Made by a program: the position numbers and the translations under genes. A stretch of 52,693 nt of DNA. Origin: Caballeronia glebae. GTDB taxonomy: Bacteria > Pseudomonadota > Gammaproteobacteria > Burkholderiales > Burkholderiaceae. The notes under the pieces are model-generated. The model worked only from the letters and a program-made list of their open reading frames with translations. It was not told where the DNA came from and made no database searches. This document shows, piece after piece, positions 35,869 through 44,633 of this stretch (the first letter of the stretch is position 1; every line of letters starts with the position of its first letter). Location of the stretch: NCBI RefSeq assembly GCF_001545035.1, contig NZ_FCOJ02000054.1:1-52693 (forward strand), read 5' to 3'.

Positions 35869-36981
35869 ATGACGCCGCCAGCCGCCGCCAGATTGCGCTA
35901 TCCGCTCGACGCCGTTCCGTTGGACGACGGCGCGGTCGAGGTCGCGCCCGGCGTGCTGTGGATGCGCCTGCCGGTGCCCGGTTCGCTCACGCACATCAAC
36001 GTCTGGGCAATCGAAGATGGCGACGGCTGGGCGATCGTCGACACGGGCTTGTCGGTGCCCGGCGCGGACGTGCGCTGGGAAGCGTTGCTCGGCGGGCCGT
36101 TGGGCGGACGACGCGTCACGCGCGTGCTGGTCACGCATCTGCACGCCGATCATGTCGGCATGGCCGGATGGCTGACGCAACGTTTCGATTGCTCGTTGTG
36201 GATGACGCGGATCGAGTACCTGACGTGCCGCTCGAATGTAGCGGACGTCGGCCGCGAGGCGCCGCGTGACGGCATTCGCTTTTATCGTCGAGCCGGCTGG
36301 GATGACGCGACGATCGTGCGGTATCGCGAACGCTTCGGCCGTTTCGCGCGAATGATCGGCGCGTTGCCGGACAGCTTTTGCCGGCTCGAAGAAGGAGCCC
36401 GGCTACGCATCGGCGCGCACGACTGGCAGATCGTCATCGGTCGCGGACATACGCCGGAACATGCGTGTCTTCACTGCCCCGCGCTTCGGGTGCTGATTTC
36501 CGGCGATCAGGTGCTGCCGCGCATTTCATCGAACGTTTCGGTGCATCCGATCGAGCCCAATGCCGACCCGCTCGGCGAATGGCTCGCGTCGATCGCCCGG
36601 CTCAAGACTTCGATTCCCGCCGACGTGCTGGTGCTGCCGGCCCACAACGAACCGTTCCGCGGCCTGCATGACCGGCTCGATCGGCTTGAGTACGGCGTGC
36701 TGCGCGGTCTGGAACGTCTGCGCGACCGGTTGCGCGACGGCCCCAAACGCGCGGTCGACGTGTTCGGCACGCTGTTCGCCTCGCGCGTCGATACGGACGA
36801 TCCGATGCGCTATACGCTCGCCACCGGCGAGGCGCTCGCGTTCCTCAATTTCCTCGTCGTGCGCGGGCAGGCGTCGGGCCGCTGCGATGCGCAAGGCGTG
36901 ATGTGGTATCGGCTGAACGAGCCGGCAGCGCATGGGGACGCCGGAGCGCATCATATCCAGAAACCGTCTTTTCCCGACTAG
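35869..36981 (+). CDS. MBL-fold metallo-hydrolase
   Basis: A protein of about 370 residues with the metallo-beta-lactamase metal motif HLHADH (in LVTHLHADHVGMAG), later ligands in GRGHTPEHACLH and SGDQVLP, and a C-terminal helical extension. No signal peptide. Relatives include acyl-CoA thioesterase-like and glyoxalase II-like hydrolases. Context in a beta-oxidation operon makes a thioester hydrolase plausible but unproven. The start is uncertain: ATG 35869, or GTG 35848, which has GAGAG seven bases upstream. Confidence 0.83.
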   Translation: MTPPAAARLRYPLDAVPLDDGAVEVAPGVLWMRLPVPGSLTHINVWAIEDGDGWAIVDTGLSVPGADVRWEALLGGPLGGRRVTRVLVTHLHADHVGMAGWLTQRFDCSLWMTRIEYLTCRSNVADVGREAPRDGIRFYRRAGWDDATIVRYRERFGRFARMIGALPDSFCRLEEGARLRIGAHDWQIVIGRGHTPEHACLHCPALRVLISGDQVLPRISSNVSVHPIEPNADPLGEWLASIARLKTSIPADVLVLPAHNEPFRGLHDRLDRLEYGVLRGLERLRDRLRDGPKRAVDVFGTLFASRVDTDDPMRYTLATGEALAFLNFLVVRGQASGRCDAQGVMWYRLNEPAAHGDAGAHHIQKPSFPD

Positions 36982-36986
36982 CGCGG

Positions 36987-37033
36987 CCCCCTTGAAACGA
37001 GGGGGCGCGGCAGTCGGCACGCCTGCCTATGAT
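36987..37033 (+). promoter_or_regulatory. Dyad operator and -10 box for the thiolase operon
   Basis: The perfect dyad CCCCCT-N7-AGGGGG at 36987-37005 begins five bases after the stop of the MBL-fold gene. TATGAT follows at 37028-37033, 22 nt away, and the thiolase start codon is 54 bases further. Confidence 0.75.
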
Positions 37034-37086
37034 GAATCCGCATCGAGTCGCTCGATCGGATTTCAAAAACAACTGAAGGAGAACGT

Positions 37087-38268
37087 ATGACGCGCAAAGT
37101 CGTCGTCGCCGGAGTGGGCATGGTCCCATTCAAGAAGCCAGGCGCAAGCGAAACCTATGACCTGATGGGCGCGCAGGCAGCGCGGCTCGCGCTGGCCGAT
37201 GCCGGCGTCACCTATCAGGCGATCCAGCAGGCTTATGCATGCTTCGTCTACGGAGACTCCACGGCCGGACAACGCGCGCTCTACCATGTCGGCATGACCG
37301 GCCTGCCGATCATCAACGTCAACAACAACTGCTCCACCGGTTCGACTGGCCTGTTCCTCGCGCGTCAGGCGATCGAGGCGGGCGCGCTCGATATCGCGCT
37401 CGTGGTCGGCTTCGAGCAGATGAATCCGGGCGCGCTCGGCAGCTATTTCAACGACCGGCCTCTGCCCTCCGAACTGTTTCTGAAGCAATGCGACCGGCTC
37501 GGTGTGCCGGCGGACATCCCGCCTGCGCTGCGTATCTTCGGCGGGGCGGGCATGGAGCACATGAAGCGCTTCGGCACGCCGCTCGAAAGTTTCGCGAAGA
37601 TTCGCGCGAAGGCGAGCCGGCACGCGGCCAACAATCCGCTGGCGGTGTTTCGCAAGGTCGTGTCGGCTGAAGACGTGATGGCGGACCAGCTCTTATGGCC
37701 CGGCGTGATGACCCGTCTGATGGCGTGCCCGCCGACCTGCGGCGCGGCGGCGGCAATCCTGTGCAGCGAAGACTACGCAAAGCGGCACGGCCTCGATACG
37801 CGCGTCTGGATCGCGGCGCAGTCGCTGACCACCGACGGGCACGAATCGCTCGAAGGCGACGACCTGCGCGACGTGGCCGGCTTCGGCATGGCGAAGAACG
37901 CAGCGCGCCAGGTCTATGAAGCGGCGGGCATCGGCGCGGAGGACGTCAACGTGGTCGAGCTGCACGACTGTTTCGCGCACAACGAGTTGATCACTTACGA
38001 GGCGCTCGGGCTGTGTCCCGAAGGCGGGGCGGCGAAGTTCATCGACGATGGCGACAACACTTACGGCGGGAAGTATGTCGTCAATCCGTCGGGCGGACTT
38101 TTGTCGAAGGGGCATCCGCTTGGCGCAACGGGTCTCGCGCAATGTACCGAGCTGGTGCAGCAACTGCGCGGCGCGGCAGCCGAACGGCAGGTCGAAGGCG
38201 CGCGCGTCGCGTTGCAGCACAACGTGGGAATCGGCGGCGCGTGCGTCGTCACGATGTACCGCAACTGA
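37087..38268 (+). CDS. SCP-x-type thiolase / lipid-transfer-like acetyl-CoA acetyltransferase
   Basis: A 393-residue thiolase-fold enzyme with the SCP-x signature NNNCSTGSTG (nucleophile Cys), ELHDCFAHNEL and SKGHPLGATGLA. This is the mammalian SCP-x/sterol-carrier thiolase branch, which removes propionyl-CoA or acetyl-CoA from branched or sterol side chains. Bacterial members can also be aldolase components (Ltp2-like), but the intact Cys favours a thiolase. AAGGAG lies five bases upstream of the ATG. It heads a five-gene operon. Confidence 0.88.
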   Translation: MTRKVVVAGVGMVPFKKPGASETYDLMGAQAARLALADAGVTYQAIQQAYACFVYGDSTAGQRALYHVGMTGLPIINVNNNCSTGSTGLFLARQAIEAGALDIALVVGFEQMNPGALGSYFNDRPLPSELFLKQCDRLGVPADIPPALRIFGGAGMEHMKRFGTPLESFAKIRAKASRHAANNPLAVFRKVVSAEDVMADQLLWPGVMTRLMACPPTCGAAAAILCSEDYAKRHGLDTRVWIAAQSLTTDGHESLEGDDLRDVAGFGMAKNAARQVYEAAGIGAEDVNVVELHDCFAHNELITYEALGLCPEGGAAKFIDDGDNTYGGKYVVNPSGGLLSKGHPLGATGLAQCTELVQQLRGAAAERQVEGARVALQHNVGIGGACVVTMYRN

Positions 38269-38279
38269 CGGAGTCGCCG

Positions 38280-39479
38280 ATGGACTTTCAACCCGATGCC
38301 GGTCTCGATGCATTTCGCGATGAAGTGCGCGAGTTCCTGCGCAAGAACCTGCCTTCCGATCTTGCCGGCAAGCCCGTGGGCAGCGTGCGCTCGATGCGCC
38401 CGGACCTCGTGCGCTGGCAGCAGATCCTGAACCGGAAAGGCTGGGGCGCGCCGTACTGGGCGAAAGCGGACGGCGGCGCCGGCTGGACGGTGCTGCAACG
38501 TCTCGTGTTCGATGAAGAATGCGTCGCGGCCGGTGCGCCGACCCACGACGGCTTCGCGCAAAAACTGCTTGGCCCGGTACTGAACGAATTCGCTTCCGCC
38601 GAGCAGAAAGCGGCACATGTACCGCATATTCTCGATGGCTCGCGTCTCTGGTGCCAGGGATTTTCAGAGCCCGGCTCCGGATCGGATCTCGCGTCCTTGC
38701 GCACGCGCGCCGAGCGCGATGGCGACTTCTATGTGGTCAATGGCCAAAAGACCTGGACGAGTTACGCGCACGAGTCCGACTGGATCTTCCTGCTGGTGCG
38801 CACCGATACCGAAGTCAAGCGACAGGCCGGCATCAGCTTCCTGCTGGTCGATCTGAAGACGCCCGGCATCACGGTGCGGCCGATCCGCAGTATCGACGAC
38901 TGCCATCACCTGAACGAAACCTTCTTCGACAATGTGCGCGTGCCGGTCGCGAACCGCATCGGCGCCGAGGGCGATGGCTGGAAGATCACCAAGTTCCTGC
39001 TCAACAACGAGCACGCGAGCGCGGCGGATTTGCCGATCCTGCGCCGTGGCCTGACGCTCGCCCGGAAGCTTGCATCGACGCAGCGCGCGGGCCGCGAACC
39101 GCTCATCGCGCAGACGGAATTCGCCTTGCGTCTTGCCCGCCTCGAAGCGGAATTGCACGCCATCGCGATGATGGTCCAGCGCGTCGCGGCGATGGAATCG
39201 GACCACAGCCCGGCAGCGCACGCGATGGGCTCGATGCTCAAGGTGCGCGGCACGGAGTTGCAGCAGCGCATCAGCGAGCTGACCGTGGAGGCGCTCGGCG
39301 ACGATGGCGCCGTGGCTTATCCCGAACCGCACGACGCGTGCCTCGATGAACCGATGCCACGGCAAGACATTGGCCGCGGCGTCGCCAACGAGATGTTTTT
39401 CCGCCGCGCGTCGACCATCTATGGCGGCAGCAGCGAGGTTCAGCGCGGAATCATCGCAAAGATGCTGTTTCAACTCTGA
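38280..39479 (+). CDS. Acyl-CoA dehydrogenase, first of an adjacent pair
   Basis: A 399-residue acyl-CoA dehydrogenase with GFSEPGSGSDLASLRTRA, GQKTWTSYAHESD and a C-terminal IYGGSSEVQRGII, where Gly replaces the Glu of YEGT. In the actinobacterial sterol-type heterotetramers the base comes from another helix and the gene is next to its partner, as here. GGAG precedes the ATG and the gene begins 11 bases after the thiolase. With the next gene it probably forms an alpha2-beta2 enzyme. Confidence 0.88.
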   Translation: MDFQPDAGLDAFRDEVREFLRKNLPSDLAGKPVGSVRSMRPDLVRWQQILNRKGWGAPYWAKADGGAGWTVLQRLVFDEECVAAGAPTHDGFAQKLLGPVLNEFASAEQKAAHVPHILDGSRLWCQGFSEPGSGSDLASLRTRAERDGDFYVVNGQKTWTSYAHESDWIFLLVRTDTEVKRQAGISFLLVDLKTPGITVRPIRSIDDCHHLNETFFDNVRVPVANRIGAEGDGWKITKFLLNNEHASAADLPILRRGLTLARKLASTQRAGREPLIAQTEFALRLARLEAELHAIAMMVQRVAAMESDHSPAAHAMGSMLKVRGTELQQRISELTVEALGDDGAVAYPEPHDACLDEPMPRQDIGRGVANEMFFRRASTIYGGSSEVQRGIIAKMLFQL

Positions 39480-39494
39480 GCGGGCGGATCGATC

Positions 39495-40658
39495 ATGAAC
39501 TTCACTCTCAATGCAGAGCAACAACTGCTACAGGACAGCGTGCGGCGTTTCGTTGACCGCGAATACAGCTTCGAGGCGCGCACGGCGCTGATCAAGTCGC
39601 AATCGACGCGCGACGCCGTGCACTGGGAAACCTTCGCGGACAACGGCTGGCTCGCAGCCGCGTTGCCCGAGTCCTGCGGCGGTCTCGATGGCAGCCTGAT
39701 CGACACGGTGCTGATCGCTCAGGAACTCGGCCGTGGACTGGTGCTGGAGCCGTATCTGGGCTGCGCGGTGCTGGCCGCGCAAACGCTGTTGAAGGCGGGC
39801 ACGCATGCGCAGCGGGAAACGTGGTTGCCGCAACTCGCCGACGGTTCGCGCCGGCTCGCGCTTGCGTACAGCGAGACGCAATCGCGCGGCTTGCCCGAAC
39901 CGGTCGCATTCTGCGCGCAGCCCACGTCGAACGGCTATGCGCTGAGCGGCACGAAGACACTCGTGCTCGGTGGCGCGGATGCCGACGGTTTCATCGTCTC
40001 CGCGCTCACGCCGGGCGCGGACGGCATCACGTTGTTTCTCGTGCCTGCCGACGCCGCCGGACTCTCGCGCCGTGTGCTGCCGTTGCACGATGGTAGCCAT
40101 GCCGCCGAGTTGACCTTCGAGCGTGTCGTCGTGACCCGCGACGCGCTGCTCGGCGAGCCCGGCACTGGACTGGCCGCGATGCAGCACGGGCTCGCGCATG
40201 CGATCGCCGCGCTCGGCGCAGAGCTTGTCGGCGGCATGGAAAAGGCAATCGAAATGACCGCCGATCATCTGAAGATGCGCAAGCAGTTCGGCGTGCCCAT
40301 CGGCAGCTTTCAGGCGCTGCAACACCGCATGGCGGACATGGCCACGGAGTTGGAGATCGCCCGGTCGATGCTGTACGCGCTCGTGGCGTCCATTGAAAAC
40401 GACGACGGCCCAACGCGTTTGCGTGTGATGTCGCAGGCGAAATCGGTCATCGGAAGGGCCACGCGTTTCGTGTGCGCTCAGGCGATTCAATTGCACGGCG
40501 GAATCGGCATGACCGAGGAATACCAGGTGGGCCACTACTACAAACGCGCGGTCGTCGCGGACGTGCTGTTCGGCAGCAGCGACCGCCACGACGCGTTATG
40601 CGCGGCGCAATTGCAAAAGGCATTGCTTCAACCGGAAAACGCCCATGAAGACCTTTGA
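39495..40658 (+). CDS. Acyl-CoA dehydrogenase, second of an adjacent pair
   Basis: A 387-residue acyl-CoA dehydrogenase-fold protein, 15 bases after the previous one. It keeps the C-terminal fold (QLHGGIGMTEEYQVGHYYKR) but lacks the YEGT-type catalytic motif, reading FGSSDRHDALCAAQL instead. Its N-terminal half lacks the usual SEPxxGSD flavin loop (YSETQSRGLPEP). It is therefore best explained as the structural partner of a heteromeric dehydrogenase like FadE28/FadE29. The 3' end overlaps the MaoC gene by 14 bases. Confidence 0.85.
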   Translation: MNFTLNAEQQLLQDSVRRFVDREYSFEARTALIKSQSTRDAVHWETFADNGWLAAALPESCGGLDGSLIDTVLIAQELGRGLVLEPYLGCAVLAAQTLLKAGTHAQRETWLPQLADGSRRLALAYSETQSRGLPEPVAFCAQPTSNGYALSGTKTLVLGGADADGFIVSALTPGADGITLFLVPADAAGLSRRVLPLHDGSHAAELTFERVVVTRDALLGEPGTGLAAMQHGLAHAIAALGAELVGGMEKAIEMTADHLKMRKQFGVPIGSFQALQHRMADMATELEIARSMLYALVASIENDDGPTRLRVMSQAKSVIGRATRFVCAQAIQLHGGIGMTEEYQVGHYYKRAVVADVLFGSSDRHDALCAAQLQKALLQPENAHEDL

Positions 40659-41100
40659 AAAAATCGCCGATCTGCAGCCGTTCGTCGGCGAGTCGATCGG
40701 CACCAGCGACTGGCTGTTGATCGATCAGCAGCGCGTCAATCAGTTTGCCGATGCAACCGGCGATCATCAATGGATTCACGTCGATACCGAGCGCGCGAAA
40801 GAAGGGCCGTTTGGCGGCACGATCGCGCATGGTTTCCTGACGCTGAGTCTCTTGCCCGCGTTTTTCGCGACCGCGTTTCATATCGAGGAAACCCGAAGCG
40901 GCCTGAACTATGGGCTGGACAAGGTGCGCTTCATCGCGCCCGTGCCGGTCGGCCGCAGGTTGCGCGCGCAGTTTCGGCTTATCGAGTGGACGGCCGTCAA
41001 TGGCGGCGGCGCGCAGCTCAAGATCGAGATGACCGTCGAGTGCGAAGGCCAGGACAAGCCGGCCTGCGTCGCGGAATCGATCACGCGGCTCTTTCCCTGA
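40645..41100 (+). CDS. MaoC-like (R)-enoyl-CoA hydratase
   Basis: A 151-residue hot-dog-fold protein with the hydratase-2 motif around ADATGDHQWIHVD and IAHGFLTLSLLP, which carries the conserved Asp and His. It hydrates 2-enoyl-CoA to 3-hydroxyacyl-CoA. The gene overlaps the preceding dehydrogenase gene by 14 bases. Side-chain-degrading pathways often use MaoC hydratases with heteromeric dehydrogenases, supporting the assignment. Confidence 0.9.
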   Translation: MKTFEKIADLQPFVGESIGTSDWLLIDQQRVNQFADATGDHQWIHVDTERAKEGPFGGTIAHGFLTLSLLPAFFATAFHIEETRSGLNYGLDKVRFIAPVPVGRRLRAQFRLIEWTAVNGGGAQLKIEMTVECEGQDKPACVAESITRLFP

Positions 41101-41136
41101 AAGACCTTTTTCGACCATGAGTCTGGAGATCAAAGC

Positions 41137-42039
41137 ATGAGTATTCGTTTCGATGGAAAGGTCGCGATCGTGACCGGTGCGGGCGCGGGCCTCGGCCGCG
41201 CGCATGCGCTGGCGTTCGCGGCGCGCGGCGCGCAAGTCGTCGTCAACGATTTCGGCGGCGCGCGCGACGGCACGGGCGGTTCATCGGAAGCCGCGCTCGC
41301 GGTGGTCGAGGAAATCCGCGCGGCCGGTGGAATCGCGATTGCGGATGGCGCGAACGTCGCCGATTACGAGCAGGTGCAGGCGATGGTCCGGCGTGCCGTG
41401 GCCGAGTTCGGCCGGGTCGACATTCTGGTGAACAACGCCGGCATTCTGCGCGACAAGAGCTTTGCGAAGCTCGAAATGTCCGATATCAAGGCCGTGCTCG
41501 ACGTGCATCTGATGGGCGCGATCAACTGTTCCAAGGCCGTCTGGGAACTGATGCGCGAACAGGGATATGGACGCATCGTGATGACCACGTCTTCATCGGG
41601 CATGTACGGCAACTTCGGGCAGGCGAACTACGGCGCGGCGAAGATGGCCGTGATCGGGCTGATGAACGCGCTGACGACCGAAGGCCGCAAGAGCAATATC
41701 AAGGTCAACACCATCGCGCCGGTCGCGGCGACGCGCATGACCGCCGATATCCTGCCGGAAGAGATGCTGCAGCGCATTCAGCCCGAGCGCGTCACGCCGG
41801 CCGTGTTGTTCCTCGCGAGCGACGACGCGCCTTCGAAGACCGTCATCGCGGCGGGCGGCGGCGCGTTCGCCGCGGCGACCGTGGTCGAAACCGCGCCCGT
41901 GTTGCTGCCGGACGAGGATGTGACGCCCGAAGGCGTTGCCGCGCGCTTTGCCGATATCGCCGACTGGCGCACCGCGCGTCCCTACGACGAATCGGGCCAT
42001 CAGGTGCAGGCTTTTCTGAAGCTCGTCTGCGGGCAGTAA
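41137..42039 (+). CDS. SDR of the 17-beta-HSD4 / hydroxyacyl-CoA dehydrogenase type
   Basis: A 300-residue SDR similar to the N-terminal dehydrogenase domain of peroxisomal multifunctional enzyme 2. It shows TGAGAGLGRAHAL, VVNDFGGARDGTG with the typical extra Asp-rich loop, NNAGILRDKSFAK, a Ser in TTSSSGMYGNFGQANYGAAKM with Tyr-x3-Lys, and a long C-terminal tail. Such enzymes oxidise 3-hydroxyacyl-CoA of long and branched chains. It is last in the operon, followed by a strong terminator. Confidence 0.9.
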   Translation: MSIRFDGKVAIVTGAGAGLGRAHALAFAARGAQVVVNDFGGARDGTGGSSEAALAVVEEIRAAGGIAIADGANVADYEQVQAMVRRAVAEFGRVDILVNNAGILRDKSFAKLEMSDIKAVLDVHLMGAINCSKAVWELMREQGYGRIVMTTSSSGMYGNFGQANYGAAKMAVIGLMNALTTEGRKSNIKVNTIAPVAATRMTADILPEEMLQRIQPERVTPAVLFLASDDAPSKTVIAAGGGAFAAATVVETAPVLLPDEDVTPEGVAARFADIADWRTARPYDESGHQVQAFLKLVCGQ

Positions 42040-42062
42040 GAACGAAGCGTAGGCATGCAAGC

Positions 42063-42093
42063 GCCGCCGTACCGAAAAGGGCGGCGGCTTTTT
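42063..42093 (+). terminator. Rho-independent terminator after the SDR gene
   Basis: GCCGCCG(T) at 42063-42070 pairs with (G)CGGCGGC at 42081-42088 around an ACCGAAAAGG loop and is followed immediately by TTTTTCTATT. This ends the five-gene operon starting at 37087. Confidence 0.85.
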
Positions 42094-42118
42094 CTATTGA
42101 GTTTTCGTTGGGTAGGGA

Positions 42119-42149
42119 CGCTGGCTTGCAAGCGACATGCAAGCCAGCG
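42119..42149 (-). terminator. Terminator after the minus-strand acyl-CoA dehydrogenase gene
   Basis: A perfect 12-bp stem, CGCTGGCTTGCA at 42119-42130 with TGCAAGCCAGCG at 42138-42149, loop AGCGACA. It lies just downstream of the stop at 42167 on the minus strand. No long T-run is present. Confidence 0.7.
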
Positions 42150-42166
42150 CAGGTATCGGCGTCGCG

Positions 42167-43312
42167 TCAGCCGAGGTGGCGGGAGATGATCAACTTCTGG
42201 ATGTGGCTCGTGCCTTCGTAGATCTTGCAGATGCGCACATCGCGCAGATAACGCTCGACCGGGAAATCGGTCAGATAACCATAACCGCCATGAATCTGCA
42301 GCGCGTCGGAGCAGACTCTCTCGGCGATCTCGCTCGCGAACAGCTTCGCGATCGACGCTTCCTTGATGCAATCGACGCCGGCATCGCGCAGGCGCGCCGC
42401 ATGCACGCAATACTGCCAGGCGACGTCCACCTGCGCGGCCATGTCCGCGAGGTCGAAGGCGACGCCCTGAAGCTTGATGATCGGCGCGCCGTAGGCCTCG
42501 CGTTCGCGCGCGTATTTGACCGCTGCATCGAGTGCCGCGCGCGCGACGCCCGCGGCGATGAAGGCGATCCCGATGCGTCCGTCGGAGAGGCCGCCCATCA
42601 CGGTGCGATAGCCGTTGCCTTCGCCGCCCAGCAGGTTGGCCGCCGGCACGCGATAGTCGTCGAGTTCGATCTGCGCCGTATGCGCGGTGTGCTGCCCGAG
42701 CTTGCTCTCGACGCGGGTCACGTGATAACCGGGCTGCTTAGGATCGACGATGAACGTGCTCGCGCCTTTCTTGCCGGCCGCCTTGTCGGTGATCGCGAAC
42801 GCGACGCCGACTCCGGCCTCGCTGCCGTTCGAGATGAACTGCTTGGCGCCGTTGAGCACGTAATGATCGCCATCGCGGCGCGCGCTGGTGCGTAGCGCGG
42901 CTGTGTCGGAACCGGCGTGCGGTTCCGTCAGCAGAAATGCGCCGATCGACTCGCCGCTCGCCATCGCCGGCAGATAGCGCCGCTTCTGCTCCTCGGTGCC
43001 ATGCTCGACGATGCTCATCGCCGTGAAGTTATGCACGTGCACGATGGTGGCGAGACCGGCATCCGCCGCGGCGATTTCGTGCTGCGCCAAACAGAAGTCG
43101 AGCACGCCCGCGCCGGTGCCGCCGTATTCCTCGGGAATCAGCATGCCGAGAAAGCCGAGTTCGGCGAGCGCTTTCAGTTCGTTGCGCGGCCACGCCGAAT
43201 GTAGATCGCGATCGGCTGCGGTGGGCGCGACGATCTCGCTAGCCACACGCCGCGCGGTATCGCGGATGAGCGTTTGTTGTTCTGTAAGGAACGCGTTGGT
43301 GATGTCGGTCAT
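42167..43312 (-). CDS. Acyl-CoA dehydrogenase
   Basis: A 381-residue acyl-CoA dehydrogenase of standard length, with LLTEPHAGSDTAALRT, NGAKQFISNG, IHGGYGYLTDFPVERYLRD and the catalytic Glu in IYEGTSHIQ. AAGGAAAA lies five bases before the ATG. It follows the alpha-methylacyl-CoA racemase gene by about 50 bases on the same strand, so it probably oxidises the (S)-2-methylacyl-CoA the racemase provides. Confidence 0.92.
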   Translation of the reverse strand: MTDITNAFLTEQQTLIRDTARRVASEIVAPTAADRDLHSAWPRNELKALAELGFLGMLIPEEYGGTGAGVLDFCLAQHEIAAADAGLATIVHVHNFTAMSIVEHGTEEQKRRYLPAMASGESIGAFLLTEPHAGSDTAALRTSARRDGDHYVLNGAKQFISNGSEAGVGVAFAITDKAAGKKGASTFIVDPKQPGYHVTRVESKLGQHTAHTAQIELDDYRVPAANLLGGEGNGYRTVMGGLSDGRIGIAFIAAGVARAALDAAVKYAREREAYGAPIIKLQGVAFDLADMAAQVDVAWQYCVHAARLRDAGVDCIKEASIAKLFASEIAERVCSDALQIHGGYGYLTDFPVERYLRDVRICKIYEGTSHIQKLIISRHLG

Positions 43313-43362
43313 GCGGGTTTTCCTTCGTGTCAGTCGCGGAGTGCGGGTGAGGGAACGTGCGG

Positions 43363-44475
43363 TCAGCCGCCTGTCCAGTCGCTCAACACGGCATCGTTGT
43401 GTTCGCCGCGTCGCGGAATCGGGCCGGGACGGCCGGCGGGCGTCGCCGAGAAGCGCGGCGCGGGACTCGCGTGCAACACGCCGTCCTCGCGCGTATAGAT
43501 GCCACGCGCGCGCATGTGCGGATGATCGGCGGCTTCGTCCGGGCTCAGCACCGGCGCAAAGCAGGCGTCGGAGCCTTCCAGCAGCGCGCACCATTCGTCG
43601 CGCGTGCGGCGCGCAAAGAGCGTGGCGAATTGCTCGCGCAGCGTCGGCCATGCGCGGCTGTCGTAGGGATCGTCGAAGAGCGGATCGGCATCGAGTCCGA
43701 GCTTTTCGCGCAACTCGCGGTAGAACTTCGGTTCGAGCGACCCGACCGAGATGAAGGCGTCGTCGGCGCAGCGGTAGGTGTTGTACCAATGCGGTCCGTC
43801 GAGCAGGCTCTGACCACGCTCTTGCGTCATCTGGCCCGACGCCTTCAGCGCGAGCAGCAGCGACATCATGTGCGCGCTGCCATCGACGATCGCGGCGTCC
43901 ACGACCTGCCCGACGCCCATCGCGCGCGCATTCATGATGCCGGCGAGCAGACCGACCGCCAGATACATCGACCCGCCGCCGACATCGCCGACGAGACTGG
44001 GCGGCGTCAAGGGCGCTTCGCCGGGCTGTCCCGAGTACCAGAGCGCGCCGGATAGCGCGATGTAGTTCAGGTCGTGCCCCGCGCTGCGTGCGAGCGGGCC
44101 ATGCTGGCCCCAGCCGGTCATCCGTCCATAGACGAGCCGGGGATTGCGCTGCAGGCACACATCGGGACCGAGGCCGAGCCGTTCCATGACGCCGGGGCGC
44201 ATGCCTTCGATCAGCGCATCGCAACGCTCGACGAGCTGCAGCACGGTCTCGACGCCCTCGGCGGTTTTCATGTCCACGGCCACGGAGCGTTTGCCCCGGT
44301 TCGCGATCGGCACGCTGCCGAGGTCGAGCCCGTCCGCGCCGGCTTCGATGCGTTCGACGACCACGACGTCCGCGCCCAGATCGGCGAACAACATGCCGCA
44401 GAACGGGCCGGGCCCGATGCCCGCTATTTCCAGCACCCTGAGTCCGGCGAGCGGACCTTGTTTAACTGATGTCAT
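43363..44475 (-). CDS. Alpha-methylacyl-CoA racemase (family III CoA transferase fold)
   Basis: A 370-residue CaiB-fold protein. His134 and Asp164 in SAGHDLNYIALSG and LVGDVGGGSM and Glu248 in GSLEPKFY match, by spacing and context, the His126, Asp156 and Glu241 triad of Mycobacterium tuberculosis MCR. This favours racemase activity, inverting C2 of 2-methylacyl-CoA, over CoA transfer. The start at 44475 follows 24 nt after the predicted transcription start but lacks a strong ribosome site. Such a racemase is needed for methyl-branched or sterol side chains. Confidence 0.87.
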   Translation of the reverse strand: MTSVKQGPLAGLRVLEIAGIGPGPFCGMLFADLGADVVVVERIEAGADGLDLGSVPIANRGKRSVAVDMKTAEGVETVLQLVERCDALIEGMRPGVMERLGLGPDVCLQRNPRLVYGRMTGWGQHGPLARSAGHDLNYIALSGALWYSGQPGEAPLTPPSLVGDVGGGSMYLAVGLLAGIMNARAMGVGQVVDAAIVDGSAHMMSLLLALKASGQMTQERGQSLLDGPHWYNTYRCADDAFISVGSLEPKFYRELREKLGLDADPLFDDPYDSRAWPTLREQFATLFARRTRDEWCALLEGSDACFAPVLSPDEAADHPHMRARGIYTREDGVLHASPAPRFSATPAGRPGPIPRRGEHNDAVLSDWTGG

Positions 44476-44505
44476 TGGCGGTATTCGTCCATTTCGATGC
44501 AGCCA

Positions 44506-44580
44506 ATGATAGAGAGCGGGGGCACGCGCGACGCCCCCTATTCTTGAGGGGGACGGCAGGCCGCTCGCACCGCCTATCCT
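44506..44580. promoter_or_regulatory. Symmetric divergent promoter with dyad operator
   Basis: The dyad CCCCCT-N7-AGGGGG lies at 44534-44552. TATCAT at 44511-44506 (minus, racemase) and TATCCT at 44575-44580 (plus, HisD-like gene) are each exactly 22 nt from it. This is the clearest two-way example in the window. Confidence 0.8.
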
Positions 44581-44633
44581 TTGAATGGAAACATAGGCAG
44601 ACATCGACTAACGCTGGATGGTGAGGAGTGGAA

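Noticed and set aside
43363..44475. A CoA transferase of the formyl-CoA/carnitine type
   Set aside because: The fold is shared, but the His/Asp/Glu set with racemase spacing (His134, Asp164, Glu248) fits alpha-methylacyl-CoA racemase better.
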